Shown: positions 30,387-42,300 of the stretch, in pieces | Numbering within the stretch: position 1 is the first letter of the stretch | Layout: each line of letters begins with the position of its first letter | Source of the DNA: Peronospora farinosa | Lineage: Eukaryota > Oomycota > Peronosporomycetes > Peronosporales > Peronosporaceae | DNA: 64,000 bases | Assembly (NCBI GenBank): GCA_947646735.1 | Contig: CANTFK010000692.1 | Coordinates: forward strand, 186,001-250,000 | Direction of reading: 5' to 3' | Notes under the pieces: generated by a model | The model's database searches: none | Seen by the model: the letters and a program-made list of their open reading frames with translations, nothing else | What the model was told of the DNA's origin: nothing | Made by a program: the position numbers and the translations under genes

Positions 30387-32672
30387 ATGAACCGTGTGGT
30401 GCAGCTGCCACTTGGCGCCAGTGCCCCATCCATCGTAGAAAGCTATACTTTAGGTGATGTGTTGATCTGTAAAGCCAATCGTGGCAAGCAGTTAGAGGTC
30501 GAACACCTCGTCAAGACGTTGCATGCTGATGTTAATTATCGCAATCAGGCAAGACTGTAGAACTTTTAGAATCACTCACATGGTGTGCATTCGATTATAT
30601 AGCGTCCTAATGGTATTGTCTTGCTTGTCTTTCTTGTCTACTCATAGCATGGCTGCTCGGCACTGCATGGGGCGGCAGCAGCTGGTCAATTGGACGTGGT
30701 ACAGTGGATGGACAAACATTGCAATGTCAATTGGAGCGCTACCGACCATGACGACCAGACGGCGTTACATTATGCAGCGTTCTATGGGCATTTGGAGGTG
30801 GTACAGTTTTTAGTTGGGAAAGGGGTGCCACTGGACGCTCCCGATAAGTTTGGACGCTTGGCACATTGCTCAGCGGCGATCAACGGACACTTGGACGTCG
30901 TGACGTATTTACTGGAGGAATGTCCTAGTCCCATTGACATTAATGCAGTTGATGAGGTGGAGTTACTTTATAAAAGAACAGGAAATGGACGACGTTTTAC
31001 AATGGGGTTCTGATACTTTTATTGTGTGTGCAGTATGGTGGTTCGTGTCTGCATTGGGCAGCGTCAAAGGGACGGAAAGAAGTCATTCAGTATCTCTGCA
31101 TGAAGGGCATTGATATCCACATCACTAGCTATGTGCGTACAGACAATCTTTTGTTTTGATGATGGTGCGTGTTGACTAACCTGGCACGTTTTTGTATCTG
31201 CTCGTCCGGACGAACAGGACAATAAGACAGCATACCAGATTGCCAATGACAAGCACAAGCAAAAATGTGTGCAGTTTCTAAAGAGCTGGTACGAGACGTC
31301 GCAGGTATGCACTGGTCGAAGTTGTATGATAATGATACAAGAGGCGCTGGCGGCTCAGCATATGCGATGTTTTTGTGTTGCGCTGCAAGTAGAAATTTGT
31401 TCATGGGGCTGAAGTGGGAGACGATGAAGAAATTGCACGGATAATAGCCGAAATTAATGGAGCGTATCCTTTGCAATTTATGCGCGACAAGGTAACGTAT
31501 TGAACAGGAATGACTATGCAAGGTGCATTTATTGAGCAGAGATGTATTTGATTCTTTTTGACAACAGAACGGCAAGAACGCGATGCATTGGGCTGCAGAG
31601 TTCGGACACTTGTCGACTTTGAAGCTGTTGAGTGAGCATTTTGCCGTCTGGACGGACGTTGATAAGGTAGACAAAACGATGGAGGCAGCAAGATCTGACG
31701 GATCATACACGACTTTACGAGTTTTGTTTCTTTTTCTGCAGTTTGGCCGCAACGCAGTGCATAGTGCTGCTCTTGGCGGAAACAAGGAGTGTGCATTCTG
31801 GCTCATCCGAAAGTCCCGAGACTCATCTGAGTTCCTGTCATTGACGCTGGTAGGTACTTGATGTTTGCATCTTACAGTTGCATCGTGATGTTGACGTGAC
31901 GTGTCTCGTCTTTTTTCTGGCGTGTTTGCATTTGTAGACGAACAAAAGCTCATCGCGCTGTGCATTTGAGGCTGGCCACAGCTCTCTTGCTAATTATCTA
32001 CAAGCATGGGAGGAAGGCAACGACGATTATTCAACAAACGACGAAAAGTCCACTTCATTACTAGAGTATGATGCTAGTCGTCTCGCCGGTGATGAAGAAG
32101 ATAATGTTACTCCACGAAGCAGGAGTACGTCGTCTTGCATTATTCTGACCTGGAGCCGATCTCACGGCAATGTGTCTTGCATTGTTTTTAGATATTGAGA
32201 CTGTGTACAACTGGCTCAAGTTCTTCAAGATGGAAGAATACGCTGAAAATTTTGAAAAAGATGGATTTGATACATTGAGAGGTGTGGCTACAATTGATGA
32301 GGATGACCTCATTGATATGGATGTGAAAAAAGGCCATCGGCGTGTGGTGCTGTCACATATTGAGGAGCTACGTAACCAGTTGGCAGTGTTGGACGAAAAC
32401 GCGCAGGTCGCTGGGATGGAGCCTCTTTCATCACCGACTTTAAGCATGCTTCCACCAATCACGAAAACGGCGTCAATATCCAATATTGCTAGTGTGTCTG
32501 GAGCTTTAGCAGCAGGAGGCGAGGCAGTCTCTCATCGAACAGAGCGACGAGGATCAATTACAGCATCTCCTGTGACAGCAGATGTGTAAGTAAACAGCTT
32601 TCTGATTGCATTTTTTGCCTTTTTCCTCTAAAATGTTCCAGTACCAAAGGACGAGAAGAGCAAGCGCAATGA
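30387..32672 (+). CDS. Ankyrin-repeat protein with C-terminal SAM domain, ten exons
   Basis: Probable scaffold protein. Exons: 30387-30548, 30648-30956, 31034-31132, 31218-31304, 31393-31491, 31568-31666, 31742-31849, 31938-32124, 32192-32585 and 32642-32672. All junctions keep phase and give about 524 residues. Several ankyrin repeats cover roughly residues 45-350 (GCSALHGAAAAGQLDVVQWM, TALHYAAFYGHLEVVQFL, SCLHWAASKGRKEVIQYL, NAMHWAAEFGHLSTLKLL, NAVHSAALGGNKECAFWL). Most of the middle exons hold one repeat each. A SAM domain covers about 385-450 (VYNWLKFFKMEEYAENFEKD, DLIDMDVKKGHRRVVL). The tail is Ser/Thr-rich. Intron 1 uses a GC donor (GCAAGA). The last exon is short and less certain. Confidence 0.88.
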
Positions 32673-33189
32673 GGTTGAGGCTTTAGGGCCTCATCGATCG
32701 ATGGTAAAGATGACGGAGAAAAAAGGGGGTTTACTATGTTTATGTTTGGCCAAAGCCTTTCTTCTGGTTATTCTGCCGTGAATAGTCCTGCATCAGCGAA
32801 ATCGACTTGTCTGCGCGTACAGTACATGTCTGCGAAACTGTAGTGACGCCACAGCCGCTGGCAACAAATTCAGCATGAGGTTTAGTGTCAACTTGCTGGA
32901 AAGAACGAACGGCTGCGTTGCACAACACCTGCCTACGGCCTTTGTATTCGCTGATGCATAACTACTCGCATTCCTTCGAGTTGCCATTTCATACAGCCGT
33001 GAGACTATAAATCAAAGAGGTCTCTAGTAGTGCGAAGAACGGTCGTAGTTGCGTTCAAGTCTGTTCTTAGGTTGAGTTGTTTAGAGCTTACAGCGTGGAT
33101 TAAGCTTATGAATGTTAAGAATTGCAAGAACAAGATGCTATCAGAGAGTAGTAGATTCGTTTTTCCTGTGGCTAACCAACCCAGGGATT
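32673..33189. other. Intergenic between ankyrin-SAM gene and GCN2-like copy 2
   Basis: 3' flank of the ankyrin-SAM gene. No coding or RNA feature recognised. Similarity to GCN2-like copy 3 only begins near 33190. Confidence 0.45.
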
Positions 33190-35390
33190 TTAGATGAGTC
33201 GGGCTTGGACGCAGTGACGATGGAGATGTTGTCTATCTCGGCGAATAACGGCCTCATAGAAATCCTGTGTTCGAGGACAAGAGAAAGCTCGAGAAATTTT
33301 ACATGCAGATGGAGATTTTTTGCGAGGGAAACGCTCTAAGAGGGGCGATAGACAAGGGAGGTCTATGGAAAGACGCAAACTAAACTTGGATGATGTGTCA
33401 CCAAATCCGAGAGGCGCTTGTCTATATTCATCGTCAAGGCATTATCACCGCGATATCAAGCCGCCTAACGTGTGATTGGACTCGACCGGAAGTGTAAAGC
33501 TAGAAAATTTTGGTCTCGCCGTTCAACTTTCCAAGGTCACGTTAGACGAAGATAGCAACGGTGACGGCTCCCCTTCCGGAGAGACTATGACTGGCACAAT
33601 ATTATCCGAGTCAAACGAGTCATCTGCTGCCAAGTTCTATGGGTGAAAAGATAATTCTGTGGCTCTGCGAACGTGATCCATCCAGACGGCCGAACACGAA
33701 GGAGCTACTGCGAGACCACTGTTGCCTGCTTAGGTAGAGATTGAAGGTTCCTAGGCTCTGAAAACTCTCGCAAACCCACATGGCAAATTTTTAGTCAACT
33801 TGTTGACGTCCTAAACCCACAGAAGCCTCTTAATCACACCGACTACACGTACGATCATCTGGAGTCCGCTATAACGTGCAACTACGAGGTCCAATTACGC
33901 GCAAAAACATACGCCAGGAACGTTTTACAGGCTGGGAACCATTTTATCTTTTGTAGCGGATTCTGTGCTTGAGTCTAAGCGAAATATGTCATGGTTGAAC
34001 AGAAAGTGTTCCAGCGCCATGAAGCCCATGAAATCGCAACACCGCTGCTTATGCTAAGGGTGTCGGAGCAGAACAACATCACTCTGAATGCCCCGCCAAA
34101 CGCATCGATGATGCTAGACGGTAACGATGTGTCAGTATTGCTTCCATTTGATTTGACAGAGCGACTCACTCGCTTCGTGGCACGGCAATGTTTTTCGTCT
34201 GAAGTGCTTCCAATTCGACCAAGTAATCCGGAAGAGCGTTGGTGGTAGCCATCCACGGAGTTCACCGAGTGACTTCGATATTATTTACGATGATGGAGGT
34301 TGTTTTCGTTTCTTGGAACTGAAGGGATTAGAAGTGGACTCAATTGTAATCAGAGCGCTGCCGCGCTGTCTGGGTTCCTACGGTTTGCGCTTCAATGACG
34401 CTCGAAAGACGCGCGACATTCTTGACCTTTCCGCATTACCAACAAGTGCTCGTCGCGAGGTGCAACGACTACTTGCGAACCAAGTTTTATTCTATGTGCA
34501 CGCTGGCCCATCTTTCACTCAAGCTCCGAGTCTGAAACCAGGACGCTGGAAATTTGTCACGAAGCAAATGAAACACCACGGGGCATCGGCAAGCTCTATT
34601 GATGCACTCAAACCATTCTTCTTGCTACCAGAGAACTGCCTTACGTCGCTTGACATTACTGAGTTGGAGGTGCAAAAAGTATTTGCAAACAATCGGGCAT
34701 TTGCGAACCGAGACTCAGCGACGGCAGCAAATGGTAATACTGTCTCTGTATCTCCGATAGACCGAAAACAGATCCAAAGGCGTGACGCATAGCTACGACG
34801 CATCGTCAAGGATGTGAAAGAGGGTAGTACATCCTTGCGCATATTGTTGCAAGGCATGCAGTTCGATCGGCTGTCAGGTCCAGTGTGCACACGATTGGAT
34901 TTGGGGCCCGATAATCACCGCTGAGGGTGGACGCTGATATCACGCTTGAAGCTCACAACGGCGTACACAAACGTCTCTTCTGTCGTTGCGATGGGTGTAC
35001 GTTTTGCCATCTATAAGATTGTATCGCTGCTAGCTGAGTCCATGTGTACTGCGTAGCTGGAACTTAAGTCTTCAGATTTCATGACAGGTGGCCGCATGGT
35101 TTTGATTTGTTCGGCAGGAACACGATGCTTTTTCGTATGCAGATTGTGATGCTGTTATGGGGACTCGGCATTAACGCACGATACCTGCATCCAGTATTGC
35201 ACCTTGAAGGCCTCGACGATTACTGTGCTCAGCAAAACATCCAATGGATGGTGATTGTGCAAAATCACATGATGCGAGAGAAGCAACAGGTGAAGACCCA
35301 AGCAGTAAACAACCATTCTGATGCTGATGTGGTGACAAATGTGTCATAGCTGCCAGAGTGAATTTTTGAGCTACAGTTGACATGATGTGG
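33190..35390 (+). pseudogene. GCN2: GCN2-like eIF2-alpha kinase pseudogene copy 2
   Basis: Kinase, HisRS-like and part of the C-terminal region of a GCN2-type protein, in many frames. It starts in the kinase N-lobe/insert (the reading around 33285 aligns with MQMEY...RETL of GCN2). The catalytic loop is shifted by a missing base near 33445-33450 (shared with copy 3), a TGA lies at 33474-33476, and the DFG site reads ENFG near 33505. HisRS-like segments are at 33991-34248 and 34313-34792, and the C-terminal LWGLGINARYLHP segment at 35155-35349. It lacks about 430 bp of kinase sequence left of 33200 and about 1.1 kb near 35375 that copy 3 has. It carries no retroelement and so preserves the empty sites for the family-A and family-B insertions. 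Confidence 0.88.
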
Positions 35391-35755
35391 ACACTCATGT
35401 ACGTCGACAATACCAAAGAATAGCGTAAAAGCCTCCATATCGGAAACCATTTTCCAAGCGCTTTTCCACGGCATTCCGGAACTCCCAAATCAGCCGAACG
35501 TAAAACAATGCCATTTTTCTGGATATGCCTTGGCCACGGATTCCTTTGCTCCCTCACTCCATTGCACTCTGTGCAGCGTAAGTACTTTTTGCATACTGGA
35601 GCGCTTCGAAAGTGCCCGTTCTTTTTTGACGCCGTAACAAACTTGTAGATCTCACAATAGACAGAAACAAAAGGTGGCGAGGGGTATTGCAGGATAGATG
35701 GTTGTATTCCCACCTTCAAGTTAATGCATACAAGCAAAACTAATTGCGCTCAAAG
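35391..35755. other. Duplicated spacer between GCN2-like copy 2 and TSR1 fragment
   Basis: Nearly identical to 43727-44094 in the second duplication unit. On the minus strand it keeps an open reading with Cys motifs (CKKYLRCTEC) in both units, but I could not assign it. It may be a decayed exon or UTR of a gene that travelled with TSR1. Confidence 0.5.
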
Positions 35756-36415
35756 CTAGTTCGACAGGGGGTTCATTGTTGGAAACTTGGGATAAACGCG
35801 CTTATATAGGTGGAGACAAACAGTGTCGTGCTGCTTGATAGGTTTGTTGAAAACGGCTTTGAAATCACCGTGCGTACCCAGAGACTCCTTGATGTGGCCT
35901 GTCAGACCATGCTTGGTTGCAAGCTCGACCGGCTTAAACCACCGAATGTCCTCCGGCGAGTGAAACATGTAGCGTATGACGGCCTTTCGTTTCTTTACCT
36001 TTACCGGCGTGCCCGTGATGATCACGCGCTTGAGCACAACGCGATCGGGCTTCACGTTTTTCAGTGTGCCAGAAGCTACAAGCTGCCCGTTGGGTTTGAA
36101 GAGCAGCAGGGAAGCCGGCTGAAACGTCACCGGTCCGTACACGGTAGCCACACTCCAACCACTCTGCGGCAGGAATCGCTGGAAAAGATGTTGGTCACTC
36201 TTTAGACTTTGATCACTGAAAACGGGTTTGCCTGCAAATCTCCGGAATCCGCAGTGGAAAGATAGCTCCTCCTTAGACTTTAGCGTCTCACCACCAAACG
36301 ACGAAGCGCGTTGCACTGAGAAATTGAGCACACGAAGCCGGTTCTCGTGCTTGAGCAGCGCGCCCATGACAAGAGGACCAGCTTGAATACGTGCCTGCAG
36401 CTTTGGCACTGGCAT
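35756..36415 (-). pseudogene. TSR1: TSR1 ribosome-biogenesis protein, C-terminal fragment (219 codons)
   Basis: TSR1 is a GTPase-like factor for 40S ribosome maturation. The ORF matches only the C-terminal quarter of TSR1: LRVLNFSVQR, KEELSFHCGFRRF, ATVYGPVTFQPASLLLFK, KPDRVVLKRVIITG, YMFHSPEDIRWFKPVEL, GHIKESLGTHGDFKAVF and LYKRVYPKFP. Full proteins are about 800 residues. The first codon ATG 36413-36415 has an in-frame TGA 12 bases upstream, and CRN pseudogene sequence follows to the right, so the N-terminal three quarters are missing. The frame itself is intact, which suggests a recent truncating duplication. The second copy is at 44095-44498. Confidence 0.85.
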
Positions 36416-36562
36416 TAAGCAGCATCAATATTGTTTGGTAATCAGCCAATCAGAATGGAAGGATGTCTCACGTCTTGGACCCAGTATAGTCGTCATAAAA
36501 AACCAATCATATCCATTTGCGAACAGAAAGAAAGGTCATTCCCTATGGCGGCTCAAAACGAC

Positions 36563-38335
36563 ATGTGTAAAGCTGTTAAACTGCGCCATCGTTGGTGTGA
36601 GGGGGAGTGCGTTTACTATCAGCATTGATAGACTGAAAGACTGTGGCCGACCTTTGAAGAAGGCTATCAAGGCGGAGAATGCGAACACAATCACATGTTG
36701 ACGCAAAGGACCTGCAGCTCTTCCTGACGAAGAGGAACGGATGTCAAGTGGCTAGTCCTCCAGCACTGAACACGTCAAGAAACTCAAGGAGGGAATGATG
36801 ACTTCTCAAATATCTTGAAGAGTTAACGGAAAAAGACCAAGAGCTGGCAAGGGGGAAGATCCGATTGATGAGCTTCTTGAAAATGCAAACATGTCGCAGA
36901 AATTGCCAAAAGAAATTCACGTGCTGGTGGTGGTTCCGTATCAGGAACAACACGTACGAGCTCAAGATGTCAATGAGGCAGCACAGACGCGAGAAGACAT
37001 TAATCGTTTATTGCGAGCTGCGCAGCAGCTTGAGCAAAAGGTAGTCTGCTTGCCACACAAATCGTCAAAGTCCTTGTCGAGTGCGGCACTTGGTCAACGT
37101 GAGTTTGAAAAATTGCAGAAGTAGGAAAACTGGTTATCGAATTTGCACCAGTTGAGGGCGAAGAAGCATTTTGGTCGAAGGAGACTCAGATTAAAGCTGA
37201 TGCCATTACGAATGAGGCTGATTTTGACGCATTTATTACTCCTTTCTTCAGCAGCATACTAGAAAGCTGTGGTTTGGTATACGTGAATAGTGAGAGGTAT
37301 CAATGGTTACCTCAGTCTCCCAATTTGCCTAAGAGCACAAGCACCTCAAACCGGATGGATTTGCGACCCATCCTGGAATGTATCGTGTCAAGCCAAAACC
37401 GCAAGATTATGTTCATCGCCCGGATGGATTTCGATTTGGAGTTGCAGAGGAAGAATTGTTCGACTGCCTCATTCTGTTCGAAAGCAAGCTTAGTATATCT
37501 AACGCTGCGTTTGGCCAAGTGGTACAATACCTGCAAAACCTTTGCCCCGAGGCGTCAGCATACGCCATTCTGTTTGACCGCCAGTCCTTCTGGTTAACCA
37601 GTAGCTACAAGGGTTATGTTTACAGAGTTCAAAAGGCGAAGTGGGTCGACAAGGGCTCGAAATCATTGTTTCAGAACTTCATTTGTGAGAACACGTCGCC
37701 ATGGGTGGCCTACTTGACCAATGCCTGCGAGGCATTACATGTTAATGTGGTGGAAGGCGATGCATTTCTCGGCCGTGGCGCATATGGACGCGTTTTCAAG
37801 GTTACTGGGCAGGATGGAAAGATTTTCGCGCTGAAAATCGTAACGGATGTAAGACGTCTTCGTCGGGAGCGACAAGCCTTATTAATGGCCGAGCGCACAG
37901 GCTTGACGATTAAACCTATTGGAGAGGTCATCAGAAACTATGGAAAGCGGTGCGCTATTACTGTGTCCTGTCGGGAAACCTCTACCGCGACCAACGACTC
38001 GAGAGAAAGTACGAAGCCTCTTTTACATGTTATGGCAGCTTCACGCGAATAACTTGGCTCATGGAGATCCTCGTGTGCCGAATGTGATCCTCATTGAGGA
38101 GAAGACTCTCTGGATTGATCTTGTGGAAGCAGAAATTGCGACACCTTTTTCGAAACGACGGGATGCTGAAATACTTACACGTTCCATTCTGAGACTCCCT
38201 TACGAGAATTCGCTGAGCCTGGCGCTGGTGCAGTCGCTTACTAGCTATTTTCAATGCGCTACGCAAGAAAATCTCTATCGTTTGGCTGAAGAAGTAGCAT
38301 CAGCTGCAGGTTTTAGTGACCAGGAAACGCTCTAG
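36563..38335 (+). pseudogene. CRN: Crinkler (CRN) effector pseudogene, kinase-type C-terminus
   Basis: CRNs are host-translocated oomycete effectors. The N-terminal domain is recognisable near 36572-36690 ([25 protein letters not shown]), followed in another frame by LQLFLTK at 36712-36732, a variant of the LxLFLAK motif. Next comes IHVLVVVP near 36913. The C-terminal part has features of CRN kinase-like domains: FGVAEEELFDCLILFESKL and AAFGQVVQYLQNL near 37430-37545, a glycine loop GRGAYGRVFKV near 37772, the Lys-bearing ALKIV, the catalytic-loop equivalent HGDPRVPN near 38060, and WIDLVEAE near 38112. At least three frames are used and stops interrupt it, so it is a dead gene. Stop TAG 38333-38335 ends the last frame. 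Confidence 0.85.
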
Positions 38336-39320
38336 CAGAAAGCGGAACCGTGTCGAGCCGAATGACGTCGTGGTGATGACGTTGCTGCAATGGCGCATAT
38401 AAGTGATTGTGATCAAGATTTTGAGTCAGGATAGGAACGATCTAAAACGTTGAACAGGCTTAGAGGTAGCAAAGGTTTGCGAACTAAGGACCTGAGTATA
38501 TTTTTTGCATCTTGCCATTAAACATTACTTTTGATAGTCTTAAACTTGATCCACAAATGGTACTGGCGTTCGGTAAGCACAGAGCAAGCAAGGGTTCAGC
38601 CAGCAATAAAATAGCACACATATACCAGTCCTTTCATTAAAAAAATGGCAGCGAAAAGACATTAGCACGAGGTTGAAGATCATCCTATTAGGAACGATCG
38701 ACGATCCATGTTGAAGACGTCGCAGACATTGCATTGCAACTTGCCAGAATGTGGCTCAAAGCACTAAATTTACACAGAATAATGTGACCGTTGGCAGGCA
38801 GCAAATTCTCAAGTGAGCTCCTGACTGTTTGCTTGCAAAAAAAGCAGTGACATCAAGTAAAAGTGGTTGTTGCCTGCAGCTTCGTCGATAATACATCAAC
38901 GGTTCAAGCACGCTAGTTTGTGCGTGAATGAGAAGTTTCTACTGCATTGGATAGGGTGTCCATCACAGCGCTGCAGATGCCATTCGTCTTCTCATTTTTC
39001 AAGCATTTTCATTCAAGTCTTTAGAGATGCATCCTCTCGAGCCACTTGTAACCAGATTGCAAGTCTGTGTGTCTTGTTCTTCATGGCCTTTCTAATCACT
39101 TCATCATATGCACGAGTGTACATAGCGTCCTAAATCATGGCAATTTTCTCTCACAATCCAATTATATCGTTGTACCACCTCGTTCACTGAAGTATGAGTC
39201 GGAAGAAGGGGATAGAAAAGAGGTATGTTGCTACGTTTACATCTCCTCTCCTTAACCATCTCAACATTTTTGCTCTGATTCTCTTTCTATAAACGTGTAA
39301 CCCACGACACTTCAGCGCTT
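38336..39320. other. Intergenic between CRN pseudogene and GCN2-like copy 3
   Basis: About 1 kb with no recognised coding or RNA feature. The last 80 bases directly before ATG 39321 are pyrimidine-rich and may be the remains of the promoter of the kinase gene. Confidence 0.45.
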
Positions 39321-42300
39321 ATGACGCCGCTACTTTATCCGAGCTACAGACCCCTACAGACCCAAGAGCTGGAAGTGTTACAAGTCATTTGCGATCAAGA
39401 CCTGGCGATGCAGAGCTCTACACCGCTATACGCCTACATCTTCACTATCCGATTGCTAGCTACGACGGCCGAAGTGCTGCTGCATTTCGACTTGACACGG
39501 GCGTATCCAATCAATAGCCGCCCAATATCACGGTGGAAGCTAAGCACGGCTTGTATGATACGGAGACGCAGAAACTGACGCGTGGGATGGAGAAACTCGC
39601 GCTGGAGCCAATGGGGGACGCATCGTGTACGATCTCGTGTCTTTGCCACTGACTTCATCCAAGACCATCTTAAGGACCAACACCATTTTTCGACCAAATG
39701 ATGACTCGGCAACAGGATAGAGAGACACACAGGATAAGATGATGGAGGACGCACTGCTGCAGAACAAGAAGAACAGTTTCGAGTAAAGAATGAGGCAATT
39801 TTGTCGCTTATTGACGCTGTGAGAAGAAAGGAGAGACGATGACGAAGACATGAAGGAGACGGAGGAGACACCGATCTAATATTGTTGGAGACTGTAGTGG
39901 TAGAGAGGGTGGGAGCCTATAGAGTAGTTACCAACAGCAGATAAATGCAGGTTCCACGCGGGATGAAAGTGTGTCAAGGTGTTGGATTCGTACTCGGATG
40001 AGTTGAGCCTGGACGCAGTGGCGGCTTCAAAACGGTAGTAGTCCAAGTATCATGGTGATTATAACGAGTAGGACTGCTAGGACGCGGAGGATAGGTAATG
40101 CAGGTACGTAATCGTCTAGACCGACAGCTTTACGCTGTCAAGAAGGTCAAGCTAGACCCGGACGACAAAACGATGAAGAAGAAGATTTGCGTGAAGTAAA
40201 GACACGGTACGAATGTAGCACCGACATATCGTGCGGTATCTTTCAGGCATGGATTGAAGGCAAAGGCACGATAGGCAGCAGCACGGGACTGTAGCCTGTA
40301 TCGACGTCTCGCCACGACTCTCGTGGTCTGCGTAGTAAAAGCCAAACATACATGCTACCTTCGCATAAAAGCGCATCCGAGAGCTTTCCTGATGATGGCT
40401 TTGAGTGGGAAGCGCTAGAAGAAGCTCCGATGGACGAGGTTGACTTCAGTGACGATGGAGATGTTGTATATCTCGGCGAGTAACGGCCTCATAGAAATCC
40501 TGTGTTCGAGGACAAGAGAAAGCTCGAGAAATTGTACATGCAGATGGAGTATTTTTTTGCGAGGGAAACGCTCTCAGAGAGGCGATAGACAAGGGAGGTC
40601 TATGGAAAGACGCCAACTAAACTTGGATGATGTGTCACCAAATCCTGGAGGCGCTTGTCTATATTCATCGTCAAGGCATTATCACCGCGATATCAAGCCG
40701 CCTAACGTGTGTTTGGACTCGACCGGAAGTGTAAAGCTAAGAAATTTTGGTCTCGCCGTTCAACTTTCCAAGGTCACGGAAGACGACGATAGCAACGGTG
40801 ACTCCTCCCCTTTCGGAGAAACTATGACTGGCGCAATATTATCCGAGTCAAACGAGTCATCTGCTGCCAAGTTCTATGGGTGAAAAAGATAATTCTGTGG
40901 CTCTGCGAACGTGATCCATCCAGACGGCCGAACACGAAGGAGCTACTGGCGAGACCACTGTTGCCTGCTTAGGTAGAGATTGAAGGTTCCTAGGCTCTGG
41001 AAACTCTCGCAAACCCACATGGCAAATTTTTAGTCAACTTGTTGACGTCCTGGTCTCACAGAAGCCTCTTAATCACACCGACTACACGTACGATCATCTG
41101 GAGTCCGTTAAAACGTGCAGCTACGAGGTCCAATTACGCGCAAAAACATACGCCAGGAACGTTTTACAGGCTGGGAACCATTTTATCTTTTGTAGCGGAT
41201 ACTGTGCTTGAGTCTAAGCGGAATATGTCATGGTTGAACAGAAAGTGTTCCAGCGCCATGAAGCCCATGAAATCTCAACACCGCTGCTTATGCTAAGGTT
41301 GTTTGAGCAGAACAACATCACTCTGAATGCCCCGCCAAACGCATCGATGATGTTAGACGGTAACGGTGTGTTAGTATCGCTTCTATTTGATTTGACAGAG
41401 CGACTCACTCGCTTCGTGGCACGGCAATGTTTTACGTCTGAAGTGCTTCCAATTCGACCGAGTAATCCGGAAGAGCGTTGGTGGTGGCCATCCACGGGAG
41501 TTCACCGAGTGACTTCGATATTATTTATGATGATGGAGGCTGTTTTCGTTTCTTGGAACTGGAGGAATTAGAAGTGGTCTCAACTGTAATCAGAGCGCTG
41601 CCGCGCTGTCTGGGTTCCTACGATTTGCGCTTCAATGACGCTCGAAAGACGCGCGGCATTCTTGACCTTTGCCGCATTACCAACAGTGCTCGTCGCGAGG
41701 TGCTACGACTACTTGCGAACGAAGTTTTATTCTATGTGCACGCTGGCCCATCTTCCACTCAAGCTCCGAGTCTGAAACCAGGACGCTGGAAATTTGTCAC
41801 GAAGCGAATGAAACACTACGGGGCATCGGCAAGCTCTATTGATGCACTCAAACCATTCTTCTTGCTACCGGAGGACTGCCTTACGTCGCTTGACATTATT
41901 GAGTTGGAGGTGCAAAAACTATTTGCAAACAATCGGGCATTTGCGAACCGAGACTCAGCGACGGCAGCAAATGGTAATACTGGCTCTGTATCTCCGATAG
42001 ACCGAAAACAGATCCAAAAGCGTGACGCATAGCTACGCCGCATCGTCAAAGATGTGAAAGAGGGTAGTACATCCTTGCGCATATTGTTGCAAGGCATGCA
42101 GTTCCTTCGGCTGTCAGGTCCAGTGTGCACACGATTGGATTTGGGGCCAGATTATCATCGCTGAGGGTGGACGCTGATATCACGCTTGAAGCTCACAACG
42201 GCGTACGCAAACGCCTCTTCTGTCGTTGCGATGGGTGTACGTTTTGCCATCGATAAGATTGTATCGTTGCTAGCTGAGTCCATGTTTGCTGCGTAGCTGG

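Noticed and set aside
31129..31965. 278-codon minus-strand ORF
   Set aside because: It lies opposite to well-supported exons 4-8 of the ankyrin-SAM gene, spans their introns and shows no domain.
35171..35737. 188-codon minus-strand ORF
   Set aside because: Its C-terminal half is the reverse of GCN2-like sequence; only the part in the duplicated spacer might be meaningful and it is unassigned.
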